Positions 20,423-33,051 of a DNA stretch of 64,000 nt are shown piece by piece. The notes under the pieces were generated by a model. The model did not search any database. It saw only the letters and a list, made by a program, of their open reading frames with translations, and was not told the DNA's origin. The translations under genes and the position numbers were made by a program. This DNA comes from Nelumbo lutea (Eukaryota; Streptophyta; Magnoliopsida; Proteales; Nelumbonaceae). Within the stretch, counting starts at the first letter, position 1, and the number at the start of each line of letters is the position of its first letter. Where the stretch lies: NCBI GenBank assembly GCA_022828595.1, contig JAKGHH010000001.1:139457017-139521016 (forward strand), written 5' to 3'.

Positions 20423-22357
20423 TGTTGGACAGTTTTGTATGCCCTTAACTTCAATCAGAATGATGTACTTTATGAGTTTATTGTAAATGAATAAAAGTGC
20501 ATATTTGATTCATGTTCCCTTGGTATATTTCTGTATAATACCCTTAAACTGAACACTTAATGAGACTCGTGTAAGTTTAGAATGTTCACAGCCAGTGGGT
20601 CGGTCTGGGGAGACCTATCCTGATAAGGCTGACACTGTGGTGCCACCAAGTCGGTTGGGGTGGCCTGTCTCAGCTGCTAGAGTGAGACCCTAGGCACATA
20701 CAATGTAGGATTAATTAAATCTATGAACTGAACCAGATTTCCAGTATTGCCCTAGACCTTGGAGATTGATGGGAAAAACTGAAAAGTTACACCCGAACCC
20801 TAGACTCGATTATGATACTGCACTAGGTGTCAGATTGGGCTGCCTTTGATGTACCAATCAGTGAGATCCTTAGCGGGGGTCAAAACCTGGGTATGTTGGG
20901 ACAGTCTGAGAATTCATCTGAGTGGGTGATCATAGTGACAGGATCAGCCCCTTTGTTGGACAAAGGTAATGATCGAGGATGCACTCTCACTGATGGAAAC
21001 CAAGACTGCCGGCGGCTGATTTCAATCGTTGAGATTTGTTTTGCAAAATATATTTTATATGAGATATAATAGTATATATACATTATGGTTCCTAAAATAT
21101 TTGTGAAAGGTATTAATTCTCGGGATCCATATAAGTAGAGAGTGCAACACTGTCCCTTGCAGTCGAGGGAGAGGTTCTCTCTTGTCATGCAATGTATGAT
21201 CATTATGCGCTGAGGGATTAAGTGTAAGACCATTGAGGATAATACCTGAGAGGCTACTCTTGCATCTGCCCACAGTCCCTGGGTGTTACAAGGTGGTTTG
21301 GCCCAGGGACCACTTAGGGTAAGTGTTGGGCCCATAGAGCCTATTTGATGGGTTTTAGGGGGTGCACTGTCCATAACAGTGTATTCGGCCAGGTCTTGTG
21401 ACAAAGGCTGGGCCGAACCCATTTTGCTGATGTGTAGATCAATGCTTGGGTCCCATGCCATACAAGGAAGCTCAACTAGGCAGTAGTTAGGAAGGTTAAC
21501 TGAGTACATAAGCTTAATGGGCCTAAATCCCATTTCGAACTGGGCTATTTAATTAGTTAATTAAAGGAGAGAAATTTGAGATGGATTAGCAGATAGGATA
21601 GGGTCTTGACCCTATCCACTCAGAGATTCCAGACCTGAATGTGATTCAGATCTAGAAACCTCCTAATGAGATTAGGAGAAAACTAATCTAATCTGCAGAT
21701 AAGATAAGGGTTTATCCTTATCACCTAAAGAGAGGGCTGATCCAAATATGATTTGGATAAGCAGTTCCTAATTGGATTTGGAGCTGATCTTTTATGTTAA
21801 CAAAAGGAGGGGGCGGCAGCCTTTAGAAGACACATAATCAGATCCTCTTGAGTGCTGAAATCACAGAAGAATGAATTAAGCATCCCTGTAGAATTCTTTC
21901 TTGTCGCCTCCCTGTTCCTACCGCCCCTGTCTACCAGTTCAATCTCCAGTTATGGGAGAAATCAAGATTTGATCTTGACATCAGTTCTTTGAGAAATAAT
22001 TGATAGGAAGTAGTGCTAACGTGCCATCCTGTTGATTCTTGCGAATGATAGAGTTCTTGGAGAAGAACACTGTTGATTCTGCTCCATCCTACATTGCACC
22101 ATCTTCAGTGGGAGCAGTCTTTGGATCCTTCCTTGGGCGTGAATACCTTCGTTGGGGGACACTATTTCTCCATATCAGGTATAATTCTCTACTACTCCTT
22201 TTGGTTCAGATCTGGTTCAGTTTATGGTTCAAGAATGATATGATTTTCTAAATAGGGAATGTGATTCCCAGTTGAAGGGAGAGAATTTTTTTTTTGAAAT
22301 TCGCCCCCTTATTCCGCATTCTTTGGGCGTCCATACGATGGATCTCTCATCCCTTCA
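20423..22357 (+). repeat. Copia A 5' LTR (1,935 bp)
   Basis: Starts TGTTGGACAG and ends CTCATCCCTTCA, directly followed by the primer-binding site. Homologous to 33626-35535 (inverted), 39902-40959 (inverted, deleted) and 55455-57408. Its length and the start TGTTGGA..TATGCCC resemble the LTRs of the BARE/Angela lineage. Confidence 0.9.
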
Positions 22358-22372
22358 GTGGTATCAGAGTTA
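22358..22372 (+). other. Copia A primer-binding site (tRNA-iMet)
   Basis: GTGGTATCAGAG directly follows the LTR; TGGTATCAGAGC is the usual copia site complementary to initiator-Met tRNA. Here the last base has changed to T. Confidence 0.85.
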
Positions 22373-24115
22373 TGGTTCAAATCTTGAACCAATTTGTTTC
22401 AGATCTGAACCTACGCAAATGGGCAGAAGGCGTTCTACCCGATTTGCGCAGATATGGGTTTTGGGAAATTTGTTCCCAAAATTAATGGGCGAATAATCTG
22501 AAATTAATTTTATATAAATCTGATTATTATTTAGAACTATTCTTTATGATTTTCTTGATTTATGGGTTGTTCGTACAAGAGGAGATCGAAATATTGATTT
22601 GCACAAGGAACCTGCGATTTTGTAGTTTTTGGATTGCTTTATTACATTTGGTCTATAAAATATATTTTTTTTATTTTTTAGATTGAGGACTTCTATTTAT
22701 TTTATTTTTGGATTGAAGATGGCGGTGCAGAAAAGGAGATTTCGCAGAGAAGGAGATTTCGCAGATGAGAGAATTGTAATCTGCGATTTATAGTTTAAGA
22801 AACTGCAAACTGTGATTTAACATCTGTTTTGCAGGATGGATTGTGCGAACAGCCCTGTTTGATTGATTCTTGTTTTTCTTTTATCAGTATTTAATTTCAT
22901 ATTATTTTCTTGAATTAAAAATTTAATTAAATATCAAACCCTAGACCCATTCAAACCAAGATTGGTTCAAACCGTTTGGGCCGAATCTAGGGTTTAATTA
23001 AGGCTGAAAGTCAGCCCTAATTTTCCCACTAATGGGCCTGAGGATTGATATTTATTTAAATGGTTAATTCATCCCAACCTGTAAAGGCCCAATTTTAAAT
23101 AGTTAAAATTGCTAAAAGTCCACTTAGCACATAAAGCTATATGGGCTGAACCATTCGACCCATATACCTAGATAATATTAATGGTTAATATTATGGATTT
23201 AAAATGGGTTCCAAATGGGCCTTACAGATGATTAATTGATTGGATCAATTTATCCCTGCATGAGATGTATGGATGTGTGATGTGTTATGTACATGAGCCA
23301 TAAATGCTTGGCCCATGCTCAATCGACAAGTGGCTCTTGCGCACACCATGGCTAAATGAACATCATTGCCATGGTGTCCCTTTTGGTCATTGGATGACCT
23401 CCCTTAGTGGGGGGCTCCACACCTCATCAAGAGGTTACGTGCAGAACCCTAGTCGATTTAGGCCCACTGAAATTTGACTTTATGAAAGTCAGTGGGAGCC
23501 ACTTTGGTTTGACCTAGATCAAACTAGGGCGTAATTAACTGTTCCCTCCAGCTAATATGAGTGCATGTGATAGGGAGATTCATATGATGAACTCTCTAAA
23601 GGCCTTCCATCATTAGCATGAGGATGAGTCCTTCAGTAATGAGGAAACGCACCAGAAAATGGGCTATCCATTTGCTGTCGAGCTTGTCTGAGTGTTTCAT
23701 AAGATGATAGGGGCGTCATAGACCGATGTGGGAGGGGCTTCACCAGAAAATGGGAATTCTCTCACGGTACCTTGGCGTTCACAAATATGATGGGTAAGCA
23801 CTCACTGGACAGAAAGGTTTACCTGAAAACGGTTTTGAACCTTGTCTGACAGTGGCCAAAAGGGAAAACCCATTTGATGAGTGGATATGATTCTTCACAG
23901 AAAGGTGGTGGGGTTATGCAGCTGAAACAGTTGGCTCCATGCACCCTATGTGATTTCCCACATTTCCAAAGACAACCTGTAGTCTCCGTCACTGAGAAAG
24001 GAGGGAAATCTCAGAGATGAATAAATGAAAATGGAACGTAGATTAAAATCCATATCTATGAAATGAACATGAATCAAATATGGTTGTGGATTGATGTTTG
24101 CTCTTTTATCAGAAA
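22373..24115 (+). other. Copia A untranslated leader
   Basis: About 1.7 kb between the primer site and the gag ATG with no sustained ORF. A long leader is usual for Angela/BARE elements. Copia C carries the inverted equivalent at about 38160-39885. Confidence 0.6.
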
Positions 24116-24900
24116 ATGGCAAATGGATCATTTGCAAAACTACTTGATGACAATAAGTTGAAGGGCCCAATCTATGCCGATTAGTACAGGAACCTTATGC
24201 TGGTCCTAGCTTCTGAAAAGTTATACAAAGTGGCAAAGAATCCTGCCCCAGAGCGTCCGAGAGATAGGGCTTCTGAGGCCCGAAGGAGAGACTATCAGGA
24301 ATGGGAGGAGAAAAACTCCCTTGCCCGGTGTTACATCATTGCCTCTTTGGATAACCCAATACAGAGGCAGTTCGATTAGGTCAAATTTGCCAAGGACATA
24401 TTGGGCTGTCTCAGAATGATGTATGAAGAGTAGAATCATTCTATTTGACAAAAGGTCTTGAAACAGTTAATGACCGCACAAATGACCAAGGGCCAACAAA
24501 TTCACGACCATTGTCTTCGGATGATGGGATACATCAATGAATGGAGGCTCTTGGATCTGGGCTGGACCTTGCAACCCAGATAGATGCTATCCTTAATTCT
24601 TTGCCTCCTTCTTTAATCCATTCATTATGAACATTAACATTAACAAGCTCAGCAATATGTTGCAAAGAGCTGAAGAACTGATTATAAAGGATGAGCCTGT
24701 AGCTATGCTTGTTGAAACTAGCAAGACAGGCAAGAGAAGGAGGAAGGCAAAGATGCTTCAGAAGAAAGCCACTAAGGGCAAGAAGCAGAAGAAAAACAAA
24801 GCATTGGATGCCTGTCACTTCTGCAAGAAGACCGGCCACTAGAAAAGGAACTGTCCTGCCTACCTAGAATCCAAAAAAGGTAATTTTGAAACTTGTGTTA
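24116..24900 (+). pseudogene. Copia A gag (nucleocapsid), broken
   Basis: Starts at the ATG of MANGSFAKLLDDNKLKGPIY. In-frame stops interrupt the capsid region, for example after FD near 24377. The zinc knuckle near 24810-24855 reads CHFCKKTGH, a stop, then KRNC, so a CX2CX4HX4C motif is recognisable but interrupted. A lysine-rich block precedes it. Gag packages retrotransposon RNA; this copy cannot. Confidence 0.8.
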
Positions 24901-24919
24901 TAGAAACCAATCTGTTGGT

Positions 24920-26040
24920 AGCTTCTGCATCCTAGTGTATTGACTCTGGGGCTTCGACTCATGCGTATAACTCACTGTAGGGGTTCAAGGTAAGCAGAAG
25001 GCTGAGTGAAGGAGAAACCACACTCTACTTGGGGACTACTGCAACTGTTGTAGCCGTGGCCATAGGAACAATGGAGTTACTTTTAGAGAATGAACTATTG
25101 TACTGAGAGATTGTCTTTATGTACAAAATTTAAGGAGAATTTTGATTTCTGCCTCAAAACTGTGTGCAGATAGTTATTTTGTCTTCTTTAGTAATACGAT
25201 TACTATTAAAAGAAATAAGAGACTCATCACATACGGGGAACTAGAGAACGGTGATATAGTTAATCCCACATGTCAGTGGCATTACTGACTTGGCCACATC
25301 GGTGTTGACCGAATCACAAGGTTGGTAAAGGATAGTCCTTTGGATTTTCTAACTATAGAAGATCTTCCCACCTATGAGCCTTGCCTACAAGGCAAGATGA
25401 CGAAATGACCATTTAATGGTAAGCCTGAAAGATGTACAGGCACACTTGCCTAATACATACTGATGTATGTGGTCCCCTGAGTGTTAGGACACGGAATCAA
25501 CATGTGTATTTCATCACCTTCACAGATGATTTTTCACGATATGGCTACGTGTACCTAATGAGACACAAGTCTGAATCCTTTGAAAAGTTCAAAGAGTTTA
25601 GACAAGAGGTCGAGAAATAGTTAGGGAGAGAAATTAAAGCCCTTCAATCTGATCGAGGTGGTGAGTATCTCTCTGATGAATTCAGGAAAAAAGAAAATGG
25701 GATAGTATCACAATTAACTCCTCCTGCTACACCACAACTTAACAGTGTTTCAGAGATGAGGAATAGGACCTTAATTGATATGGTCTGGTCGCTTCTCATA
25801 CACTCAGAGTTCCAACCAAATCGGTTCCGAATACTCCATATGAACTTTGGACCGGAAAGAACCAAGTGTCAGACACTTGAAGATTTGGAGTTGTCCAGCA
25901 TGCGTTAAAAGAATGAGTGTAGACGAGTTGGAATCCAAGACCAATTGTTGCTTATTTTTGGCTACCCAAAAGGCTCTGTAGGTTACCTATTCTATGACCC
26001 AAGTGAGCAAAAAGTGTTCTACAGTCGAAATGCATAATTC
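24920..26040 (+). pseudogene. Copia A protease and integrase, broken
   Basis: The aspartic protease active site IDSGAST is at 24939-24959. The integrase core follows with HTDVCGPLSVRTRNQHVYF and ITFTDDFSRYGYVYLMRHKS at 25432-25600, then ALQSDRGGEYLSDEF and the QLTPPATPQLNSVSE segment. Stops occur before and after these blocks, for example at 25618. Wording of the core is closest to BARE/Angela-type copia. Confidence 0.8.
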
Positions 26041-27280
26041 TTGAAAACCGATTACATCCTGGACACCCATCGTCAGGAAGTTGTTCTTGATGAGGAGAGC
26101 TCAGGAGTAGTAGGAGATTTCCCACAAGTTCTAGGTAGTGACCAACCTAGAAGATCCACTCGGGTATCCATGCCACCAATCCGATATGGTTATGACCAGT
26201 ATAGTTACCTGGTGGAAACCTTGATTAGTGAGGAGGATCCCGTGACTTACGCGGAAGTTATGTTGAACATAGATTCCCAGAAGTTGGTGGAGGCCATGAG
26301 AGCATAGATGGACTCAATGGAGACCAATGGAGTCTGGACTCTAGTAGATCCACCCTTTGGGGTAAAAGCAATCGGTTGCAAATGGATTTATAAGAGGAAG
26401 AAGGGCCCCGATGGTAGGGTTGAGACCTTCAAACTCGTCTAGTGGCAAAATGGTACATTTAGATAGAGGACATCGATTATGAGGAAACCTTTTCGCCTGT
26501 GGCCATGCTTAAATCCACTAGGATTCTACTAGTTGTAGCAGCATACCATGATTATGAAATTTGGCAGATGGATGTCAAAACTACATTCCTGAATGGAGAT
26601 CTTACTGAAAATATTTATATGCAGCAACCGCAAGGCTTCATTGCTGCAGGTTAGGAAAACATGGTATGTAAACTTAATAGATCCATTTATGGACTTAAGC
26701 AAGTTTCTAGAAGTTCGAACATATGTTTTGACGTTGCTGTCAAATCGTTTGATTTCAAGCAGAATCCAGATGAACCTTGTGTCTACAGGAAGTACAGTGG
26801 AGATAAGGTTACCATCTTGGTTCTGTATGTAGATGACATTCTACTCATTAGGAATGATGTAGGAATGTTAACTACGGTGAAAGTTTGGCTTTCACAACAA
26901 TTCTCCATGAAAGATCTTGGAGTAGCCTCCTATATATTAAGTCTTCGACTCAATAGAGATAGATAAAAGTGGATAATAGGATTATCTCAATCTGTTTACA
27001 TTGACAAAATAGTCAAAAGATACAACATGGAAAAACTCCAATAAAGGAAATGTTCCTTTTAGGCAGGAGTCACTCTCTCCAAGAAGATGTCTCCCAAGAC
27101 TTTTGAGGAGATTGATGGCATGAAAGACGTTCCCTATGCCTCTGCTGTAGGAAGCATCAATGTATGCAATGATGTGCACTTGTCCTAACATTGCTCAGGC
27201 AGTGAGTGTAGTAAACAGATTTCAAGCCAACCTAGGGCAGGAGCACTGGGCTGCTGTGAAAAACATACTTAAGCCAACCT
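26041..27280 (+). pseudogene. Copia A reverse transcriptase and RNase H remnant
   Basis: Contains AIGCKWIYKRKKGPDGRVET near 26370, SIYGLKQVSRSSN near 26685, and the catalytic YVDD at 26826-26837 (VLYVDDILLI). RNase H starts (NIAQAVSVVNRFQAN, near 27190) but is lost after 27280, where the sequence jumps to the LTR. Frameshifts and stops separate the blocks. Confidence 0.8.
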
Positions 27281-27688
27281 AGAATTCTTCCTTGCTACCT
27301 CCCTGTTCCTGCCGCCCCTGTCTGCCAGTTCGATCTCTAGTTGTGGGAGAAGTCAAGATTCGATCTTGACATTAGTTCTTTAAGAAAGAATTGATAGGAA
27401 GCAGTGCTCACGTGCCATCCTGCTGATTCTTGCGGTGGATAGAGTTTTTTGAGAAGAACACTGTTGATTCTGCTCCATCCTACACTGTGCCATCTTTAGT
27501 GGGAGTAGTCTTTGGATCCTTCTTTGGGCGTGAACACTTTCAATTTATGGTTCAAGAATGATCATTGAAAATATGATTTTCTTAATTGGGAAGGCGATTC
27601 CTTATTGAAGGGAGAGAATTTTTTTTGAAATTCGCCCCCTTATTCCACATTCTTTGGGCGTTCATATGATAGATCTCTCATCCCTTCA
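27281..27688 (+). repeat. Copia A 3' LTR remnant
   Basis: Begins inside the LTR (AGAATTCTTCC, matching 21890) and runs to CATCCCTTCA. It has a further internal loss of about 90 bp near 27540. It is followed by GTGGTATCAGAGCC, a second primer-site copy. Confidence 0.85.
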
Positions 27689-27699
27689 GTGGTATCAGA

Positions 27700-27999
27700 G
27701 CCACGCAGGTGCGAGTAAAGTGCGCCTCCAAAGCGCCTTATTGCGTTGCACACACGTGTGCGCACGCGTTGCGCGGTATCAAACCCCCACACTCTCCTCT
27801 ACTATTTCTAAGGAGTGTAAATCAACTCTTATTAAAATGCTAAAAACAAAGTTTATAATTTTCTAATGTGGGACAAGTTCAAAACTGGGTTTTGTAAGAG
27901 AAAAGCTAATTTTTCAATCATGTGTATAGGTGCAATTTCTCATGTAATTAACCAATCAAACCCATTGGATTTAATTTCTTATGAGATCAAAATCCAACA
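27700..27999 (-). repeat. Copia B 3' LTR, proximal part, with 84-bp overlap
   Basis: 27700-27783 repeats B-LTR sequence already present at 20339-20422; 27784-27999 continues the LTR to its TGTTGGATTT start on the - strand. Homologous to 32750-33051. Confidence 0.75.
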
Positions 28000-28009
28000 A
28001 TCCCCCACA
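28000..28009 (-). other. Copia B polypurine tract
   Basis: On the - strand GTGGGGGAT immediately precedes the LTR start TGTTGG, the expected plus-strand primer position. Confidence 0.75.
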
Positions 28010-28600
28010 TTGATTGATTAATTACATAGTTCTCTCTCAATCCAAACTACTATGACACAGTTATGCATACAAAAGGTGTTTATCAACTTAAACTTTTTGT
28101 TAGTATAGATATCTCAGAGCATTGTCAAAGTTATTGGAGGTAAGGCCTTAAACCAATTACTCTCAGGACAGACCAGAGACAGACACACACAATAATGTCC
28201 AGTCTCTGCAAGAGTTTCAAGTTTTGCTCAACATTATTATGACCATGTGCTTTTTTCTTAGTATCATGAACAACCCAAAGAGCAAACCCAAACTCTCATG
28301 AAAAGAGGCACCACTTCTATATTCACATAGGTGGAACTCCACTATGTGTTCCATTATTTGACTTCAGAACTTCATTAAGAGTTTAACTCAACCTCTCATT
28401 ATAACGGATAGCACTATTTATGTTGTGATGGAAAGTTTCTCAATATCAGTGCTAGCAGTCACATTGCTGTAACTTGTTGTTACCCAATAAACTCAATACT
28501 GATGGTTTTTCAGTTCAGGATGGATTACCATTACAGGTGACTCAATAAAGAGTTTTAATCTCATCTCTTTGGTTGTCATTCTTACTAATTCTCTAGCCGA
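28010..28600. other. Copia B 3' non-coding segment
   Basis: Between the polypurine tract and the end of RNase H. No ORF is supported. Confidence 0.5.
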
Positions 28601-30170
28601 GCCCTTTGTAAGAGGATCAACCAAATTTTTACTTGACCTCACATGGGTTATAGTGATGACTCTATCTTGAATTAATTGCCTAACAAATTAATGTCTCAGA
28701 CTTATATGTCTGGACTTACCATTGTAGGTACCACCGTAGGCTCTTGACAGAATTACCTCACTATCACAGTAAATAGAAATTGGAGGTGTAGGACTAGGCC
28801 AAAGTTTTAAATCCAATAATAAATTTATAATCCATTCAGCCAATTTTCTCGCAGCCGCTAAGGCTATGGATTCAGATTCCATGGTCAAGTGAGATATACA
28901 AGTTTGTCTCTTGGATGTTCAAGAGATCGCACCCCCACCAAGGACGAAAATCAATCCAGGGGTGAACTTGTTATTTTCATTACTGGTAATCCAACTTGCA
29001 TCAGTGTACCCTTCTAGTACAACTAGATAATCACAGTAAAACAAGCCAAATTTCAAGGTTCTCTTGAGATACCCAAGAACTCTCACAATTGCCTTCCAGT
29101 GCTCTACAACGGGATTATTTGTAAACCGACTAAGTTTACATACTACAAATGAAATATCAGGTCTGGTACAAAACATAGCATACATCGAGCTTCTTACTGC
29201 ACTAGCATACTCAAGTTGTGCAATTGCTCTACCAGTATTTTCTACTAGCTTTATACCAGAATCATATGGCATGCTATATTCTTGAGACCCTAAATGCTTA
29301 AATTTCTCAAGTACTTTCTCAATATAATATGATTGGCATAATGCATAGCCCCTACTATGTTTTTTAACTTTTATTCCCAAGATGGTATCTACTTCTCCTA
29401 AACCTTTCATCTTGAAGACAAAGGATAAGTAGTTTTTAGTTTCATTTATGCCAATCATATTTGTACCCACAATAGGCATATCATCAACATAAAGGCATAC
29501 AATTACTCCATAATTTTCAGTGAATTTTTATTAGATGCATCTATCAACACTATTATGTTTAAAACCAAAATATAAAAATGCAAGAATCAAATTTCTCATG
29601 CCACTATTTAGGTGCTTGTTTTAATCCATATAGTAATTTAACCAGTCTACAGACTTTCTTCTAATTTTCAAGAAGAACAAATCCTTCTAGTTATTCCATA
29701 TAAACATCTTCATTTAAATCACCTTTTAAGAAAGCAGTTTTAACATCTATTTGGTGAACAAATAAGTGATAAATGGATGCTAATGCTATGAATGTTCTGA
29801 TAGAAGTTGTTTTAGCCACTAGTGCATGTGTCAAAGTAATCAATCCCTTCCTTTTGACTAAATTCTTTGGCTACCAATCTAGTCTTAAAAGTTTGTACAG
29901 TTCCATCAGTGTTGTATTTTCTTCTAAACACCCATTTACATTTTAGTGGTTTTGATCATGGAGGCAGGTCTACTAGTACCCATATGTTATTTGACATTAT
30001 TGAATCCATTTCATTATTTATAACTTCATTCCAAAAGGCAGCATATCTAGAGGTCATGGCCTCATTGTAAGTTTTTTGATCATTTTCAATGTTTAGGACA
30101 ATATGTGTCTTATTTAAAATCTTTTCTCTATTAGTCCCAACAAAAAATACATTTGACTGAGTAGAGATAA
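28600..30170 (-). pseudogene. Copia B reverse transcriptase and RNase H, broken
   Basis: Read right to left: RT fragments in several frames, catalytic YVDD at 29480-29491, then KMKGLGEVDTILGIKVKK and the YCDYLVVLEGYTDASWIT block of RNase H in an open frame from 29479 to 28919. A last RNase H part (SESIALAAARKLAEWI, SIYCDSEVIL) lies at 28888-28688. Several frameshifts (near 28910 and 29500-29700) make it inactive. Confidence 0.8.
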
Positions 30171-31160
30171 AATCTGAACCTAAGTGTTCTCAGTTCTTTG
30201 TCTTTGACTTCTTATAGGTCCTATTGTAGGTGTTACTGTTGTGTCATTTCTTTTTTCAGTCTCATTATTATCAACGGGTATTGAGATCTGAGTTTCTCTT
30301 TCAGGTTCTCTGTCATTTTCTATGGATTCATTTTCTATAGATTCAAAACACAGTTTATTTTTAAAGAATTCAACATCTCTAGTTTCAATTATTATGTTGG
30401 ATTCTAAGTCTAGAGGCCCATAAGCCTTGCTATGTTCTACATATCCAACAAACATACTTCTCTTATCTCTGAGTCATAACTTGGTTCTTTTAGGATTTGG
30501 AACTCTATAATATGCTTAGCATCCCTACACTTTTAGATATGCTAAATTAGGTTTTCTTTCTGTCCATAAGTCATATGGGCATTTGCTATTAAATTTAGAA
30601 ACAATTCTATTATGTAAATGACAAGCTGTTAGGAGTGCTTTCCCCTACAGGTTTAAGGGTGCATTAGCTTTTATCAACATACAGTTTATCATTTCTGTAA
30701 ATGTTCTATTTTTCCTTTCGGTCAGGCCATTATACTAAGGGGTATTGGGAGTAGAACACTGATGTATTTTTCCAAAATTTTCACAAAAATAATTAAACTC
30801 ATTTTTAAAGTATTTAACACCCCTATCACTTCTAAGGATTTTAATTTTCTTTTCTAATTAATTTTCAATTTCAGTCTTATACAATTTAAACACGTCAAAG
30901 GCTTCATCCTTAGTTCTCATAAGGAAGACATAGATGTACCTAAAAAAGTCATCTATAAATGTTATGAAGTATCTCTTACCTCCTCTAGTTAATATACCAT
31001 TAAGTTCACAAATGTCAGAATGAATTAGTTCTAGAAGTTGAGAATTTCTCTCAACACTAGGGAAAGGTTTCTTAGCCATTTTTTATTTTACATGTATCTC
31101 ACATTTTTTAATTGATTCATTACTTTAAGCAATTATACCAAATTTGCTCATGTTCTTTAT
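30171..31160 (-). pseudogene. Copia B integrase and connector, broken
   Basis: The integrase core near 31079-30858 has LIHSDICELNGILTRGGKRY and FITFIDDFFRYIYVFLMRTK. At 30455-30180 is the downstream connector with FVGYVEHSKAYGPLDLESN. Between them are stops and frameshifts. Wording differs clearly from copia A and is Tork-like. Confidence 0.75.
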
Positions 31161-32282
31161 GGATTTAATATTCAAGTGTGCTAATCTATCATGCCATAAA
31201 GAAAAAGAATCAACAATATAAGCAGAAACTTTTCCTTCATTAATACTTAATTTGAACATACCATTACAATCATATCTCTTTCCAACAAACATCCCATTAT
31301 TGGATAGGATTAGTTTGTTGGATTCAAAGACAACTTTAAATCCCCTCTTACAAACAAGATTTACTGAGACCAAGTTCTTTTTAATGTCAGGAACATGGTG
31401 GACATTCAGGAGAGTTAGTGTATTTTCGGAGGTGAAGTTCAACTCTATGCTGCCTCTTCTAGCATCTTTGGCACATGTTTGGTTTTCCATCTGTACCTCC
31501 TAGCCATCAGTCACTTCTTCATATGTCTTGAATAAGGACTTGTCCTTGAAAATATGGATTGTGGCGCCTGAATCAAACCACCATCCAGAAGACGATTCTG
31601 CCATGTTGACTTCAGTAGTTATGGCCACTATATTGTCTTCTACCATGTTTGTAGACTTGGTTCTGCCTTTCCGATGTTGGCAAACTTGGGCATAATGCCC
31701 CTTCTTTTCACAAACATAGCAAAATTCTTTCTTATTGTTGCTCTTCTTGAAGTTCCCATCCTTCTTCTTTACTTGTAATGCATGGTTAGTTTTCTTCGAT
31801 CTGTTTTTCACAAAATTGACCTTAGAGTTCAGCATACCGACCAGGGTCTTATCCTTGCTGTTTCTTATATGAGACTCTTCTTCAATACGAAGGTGTTGTT
31901 GAATTTGCTCCAAGGTAAGATTTTAGCCTTGTGCAGAAGCTTCTTCTTGTAATCTTTCCAAGAGGGTGGAAGTTTGGAAATGATTGCTCCCACTTGGAAA
32001 GATTCAGGAAGGATGATGTCAAGGGATCGAATTTTGTTGACTATCACCTGTAGTTCCTGAACTTGCTCCAGTATGGGTTTATGGTACAATAAGATACTTA
32101 TTCGTACCTACTTCTTGCACCTTGTATTTGAAATCCAAGGCCTTTCAGATTTCTTTTGGAGATGTAAGTTCCTTGTAGAAGTTGTAGAGCCGGTCTGATA
32201 AGGCATTCGGTATGTGTCGCCGACACAAAAGTGAGTCATCTTCTCATTTTGCTCTTGCCTTCTTTAGTTTTTCTGAGTCTTT
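31160..32282 (-). pseudogene. Copia B gag, protease and pre-integrase segment
   Basis: From about 32089: EQVQELQVIVNKIRSLDI and the capsid-like frame, then lysine-rich KKTNHALQVKKKDGN and the zinc knuckle CYVCEKKGHYAQVCQ (complete CX2CX4HX4C) near 31720-31675. The protease WWFDSGATIHIF follows near 31590-31555. The pre-integrase segment (NLVSVNLVCKRGFKVVFE, SLWHDRLAHLNIKSI) is at 31490-31125. A stop at about 31500 and frameshifts at about 31870-31920 break it. Confidence 0.8.
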
Positions 32283-33051
32283 GTTAGTGGGTTCGGGAAG
32301 TTTGGAGGAGAAGGTCTAAGGCGCGTCTGAAGACACTATCTTTAGAACGTTATTTGCCCCCACTCGGTTTCACTGAGTTTGTTGTTGAGTTACAGGAAAA
32401 TCCGTTCCCAAGATACAACAGAGCCTCGGGCAAGAATCTGTAACCAGCAAAGTTGAAGAATCTCTGGAGAAACCTTTTGTGAGACTATAGTAGACCAGAC
32501 TGAGAGAGAGAGAAAGTGAATTTCAAAAATGTGTGTTTTTGAAGTCCGATTCATGCTCCCTAAATAGATTATGAAGAGGTATGAAGAAAAGGTAGGTGTT
32601 GGTTTAGAGAAGGCACCTTGAACAACCACAATTTCAAACATTGTGACTGTTTAAAAAATAGTTAACAATTAATGACTGTTAACTTTGAATTGTGCCTCTT
32701 GATCACACCCGATCAAATCGTGACTACTGATCTCATCGCAAGTCATGTGGGTGTGAGCGAAGTGCGAGCAAGTGTCCCTCTAAAGTGCCTCATTGTGCTG
32801 CACACATGCGTGTGCGCGCATTGCATGGTATCAAACCCCCATACTCTTCTCCACTATTTCTAAGGAGTGTAAATCAACTCCTATTAAAATACCGAAAACA
32901 AAACTTATAATTTTCCAGTGTGGGAAAAGTTTAAAACTAGGTTTTGTAAGAGAAAAGCTAATTTTTCAATCAAGTGTGTAGGTGCAATTTCTCATGTTAT
33001 TGACCAATCAAACCCATTGGATTTAATCTCTTATGAGATTAAAATCCAACA
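32282..33051 (-). repeat. Copia B 5' LTR (770 bp)
   Basis: On the - strand it starts TGTTGGATTTTAATCTC and ends CCACTAACA. It matches the two parts of the 3' LTR over its length with scattered substitutions and a few indels. Confidence 0.8.

Larger units (their letters stand above)
20423..27688 (+). mobile_element. Copia A: Angela-lineage LTR retrotransposon, degraded
   Basis: + strand element inserted in the 3' LTR of copia B. It has a complete 5' LTR, a tRNA-iMet primer site, a long leader, and gag, protease, integrase and RT in copia order with many stops. A deletion removes most of RNase H, the polypurine tract and the first three-quarters of the 3' LTR (27281-27688 remains). The right end does not show a simple TSD; see findings. 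Confidence 0.9.
19836..33051 (-). mobile_element. Copia B: Tork-like LTR retrotransposon, interrupted by copia A
   Basis: A - strand element with LTRs of about 770 bp (32282-33051, and 19836-20422 plus about 27784-27999), a polypurine tract next to the 3' LTR, and degraded gag, protease, integrase, RT and RNase H in copia order. The interior is about 4.3 kb, normal for copia. Next to the 5' LTR I see no initiator-Met primer site, unlike copia A and C. It lies inside the MULE-like element, so it is younger than that element. Confidence 0.8.

Noticed and set aside
20880..21533. 217-codon - strand ORF
   Set aside because: Lies entirely inside the copia A LTR, antisense to the element, with no recognisable domain.
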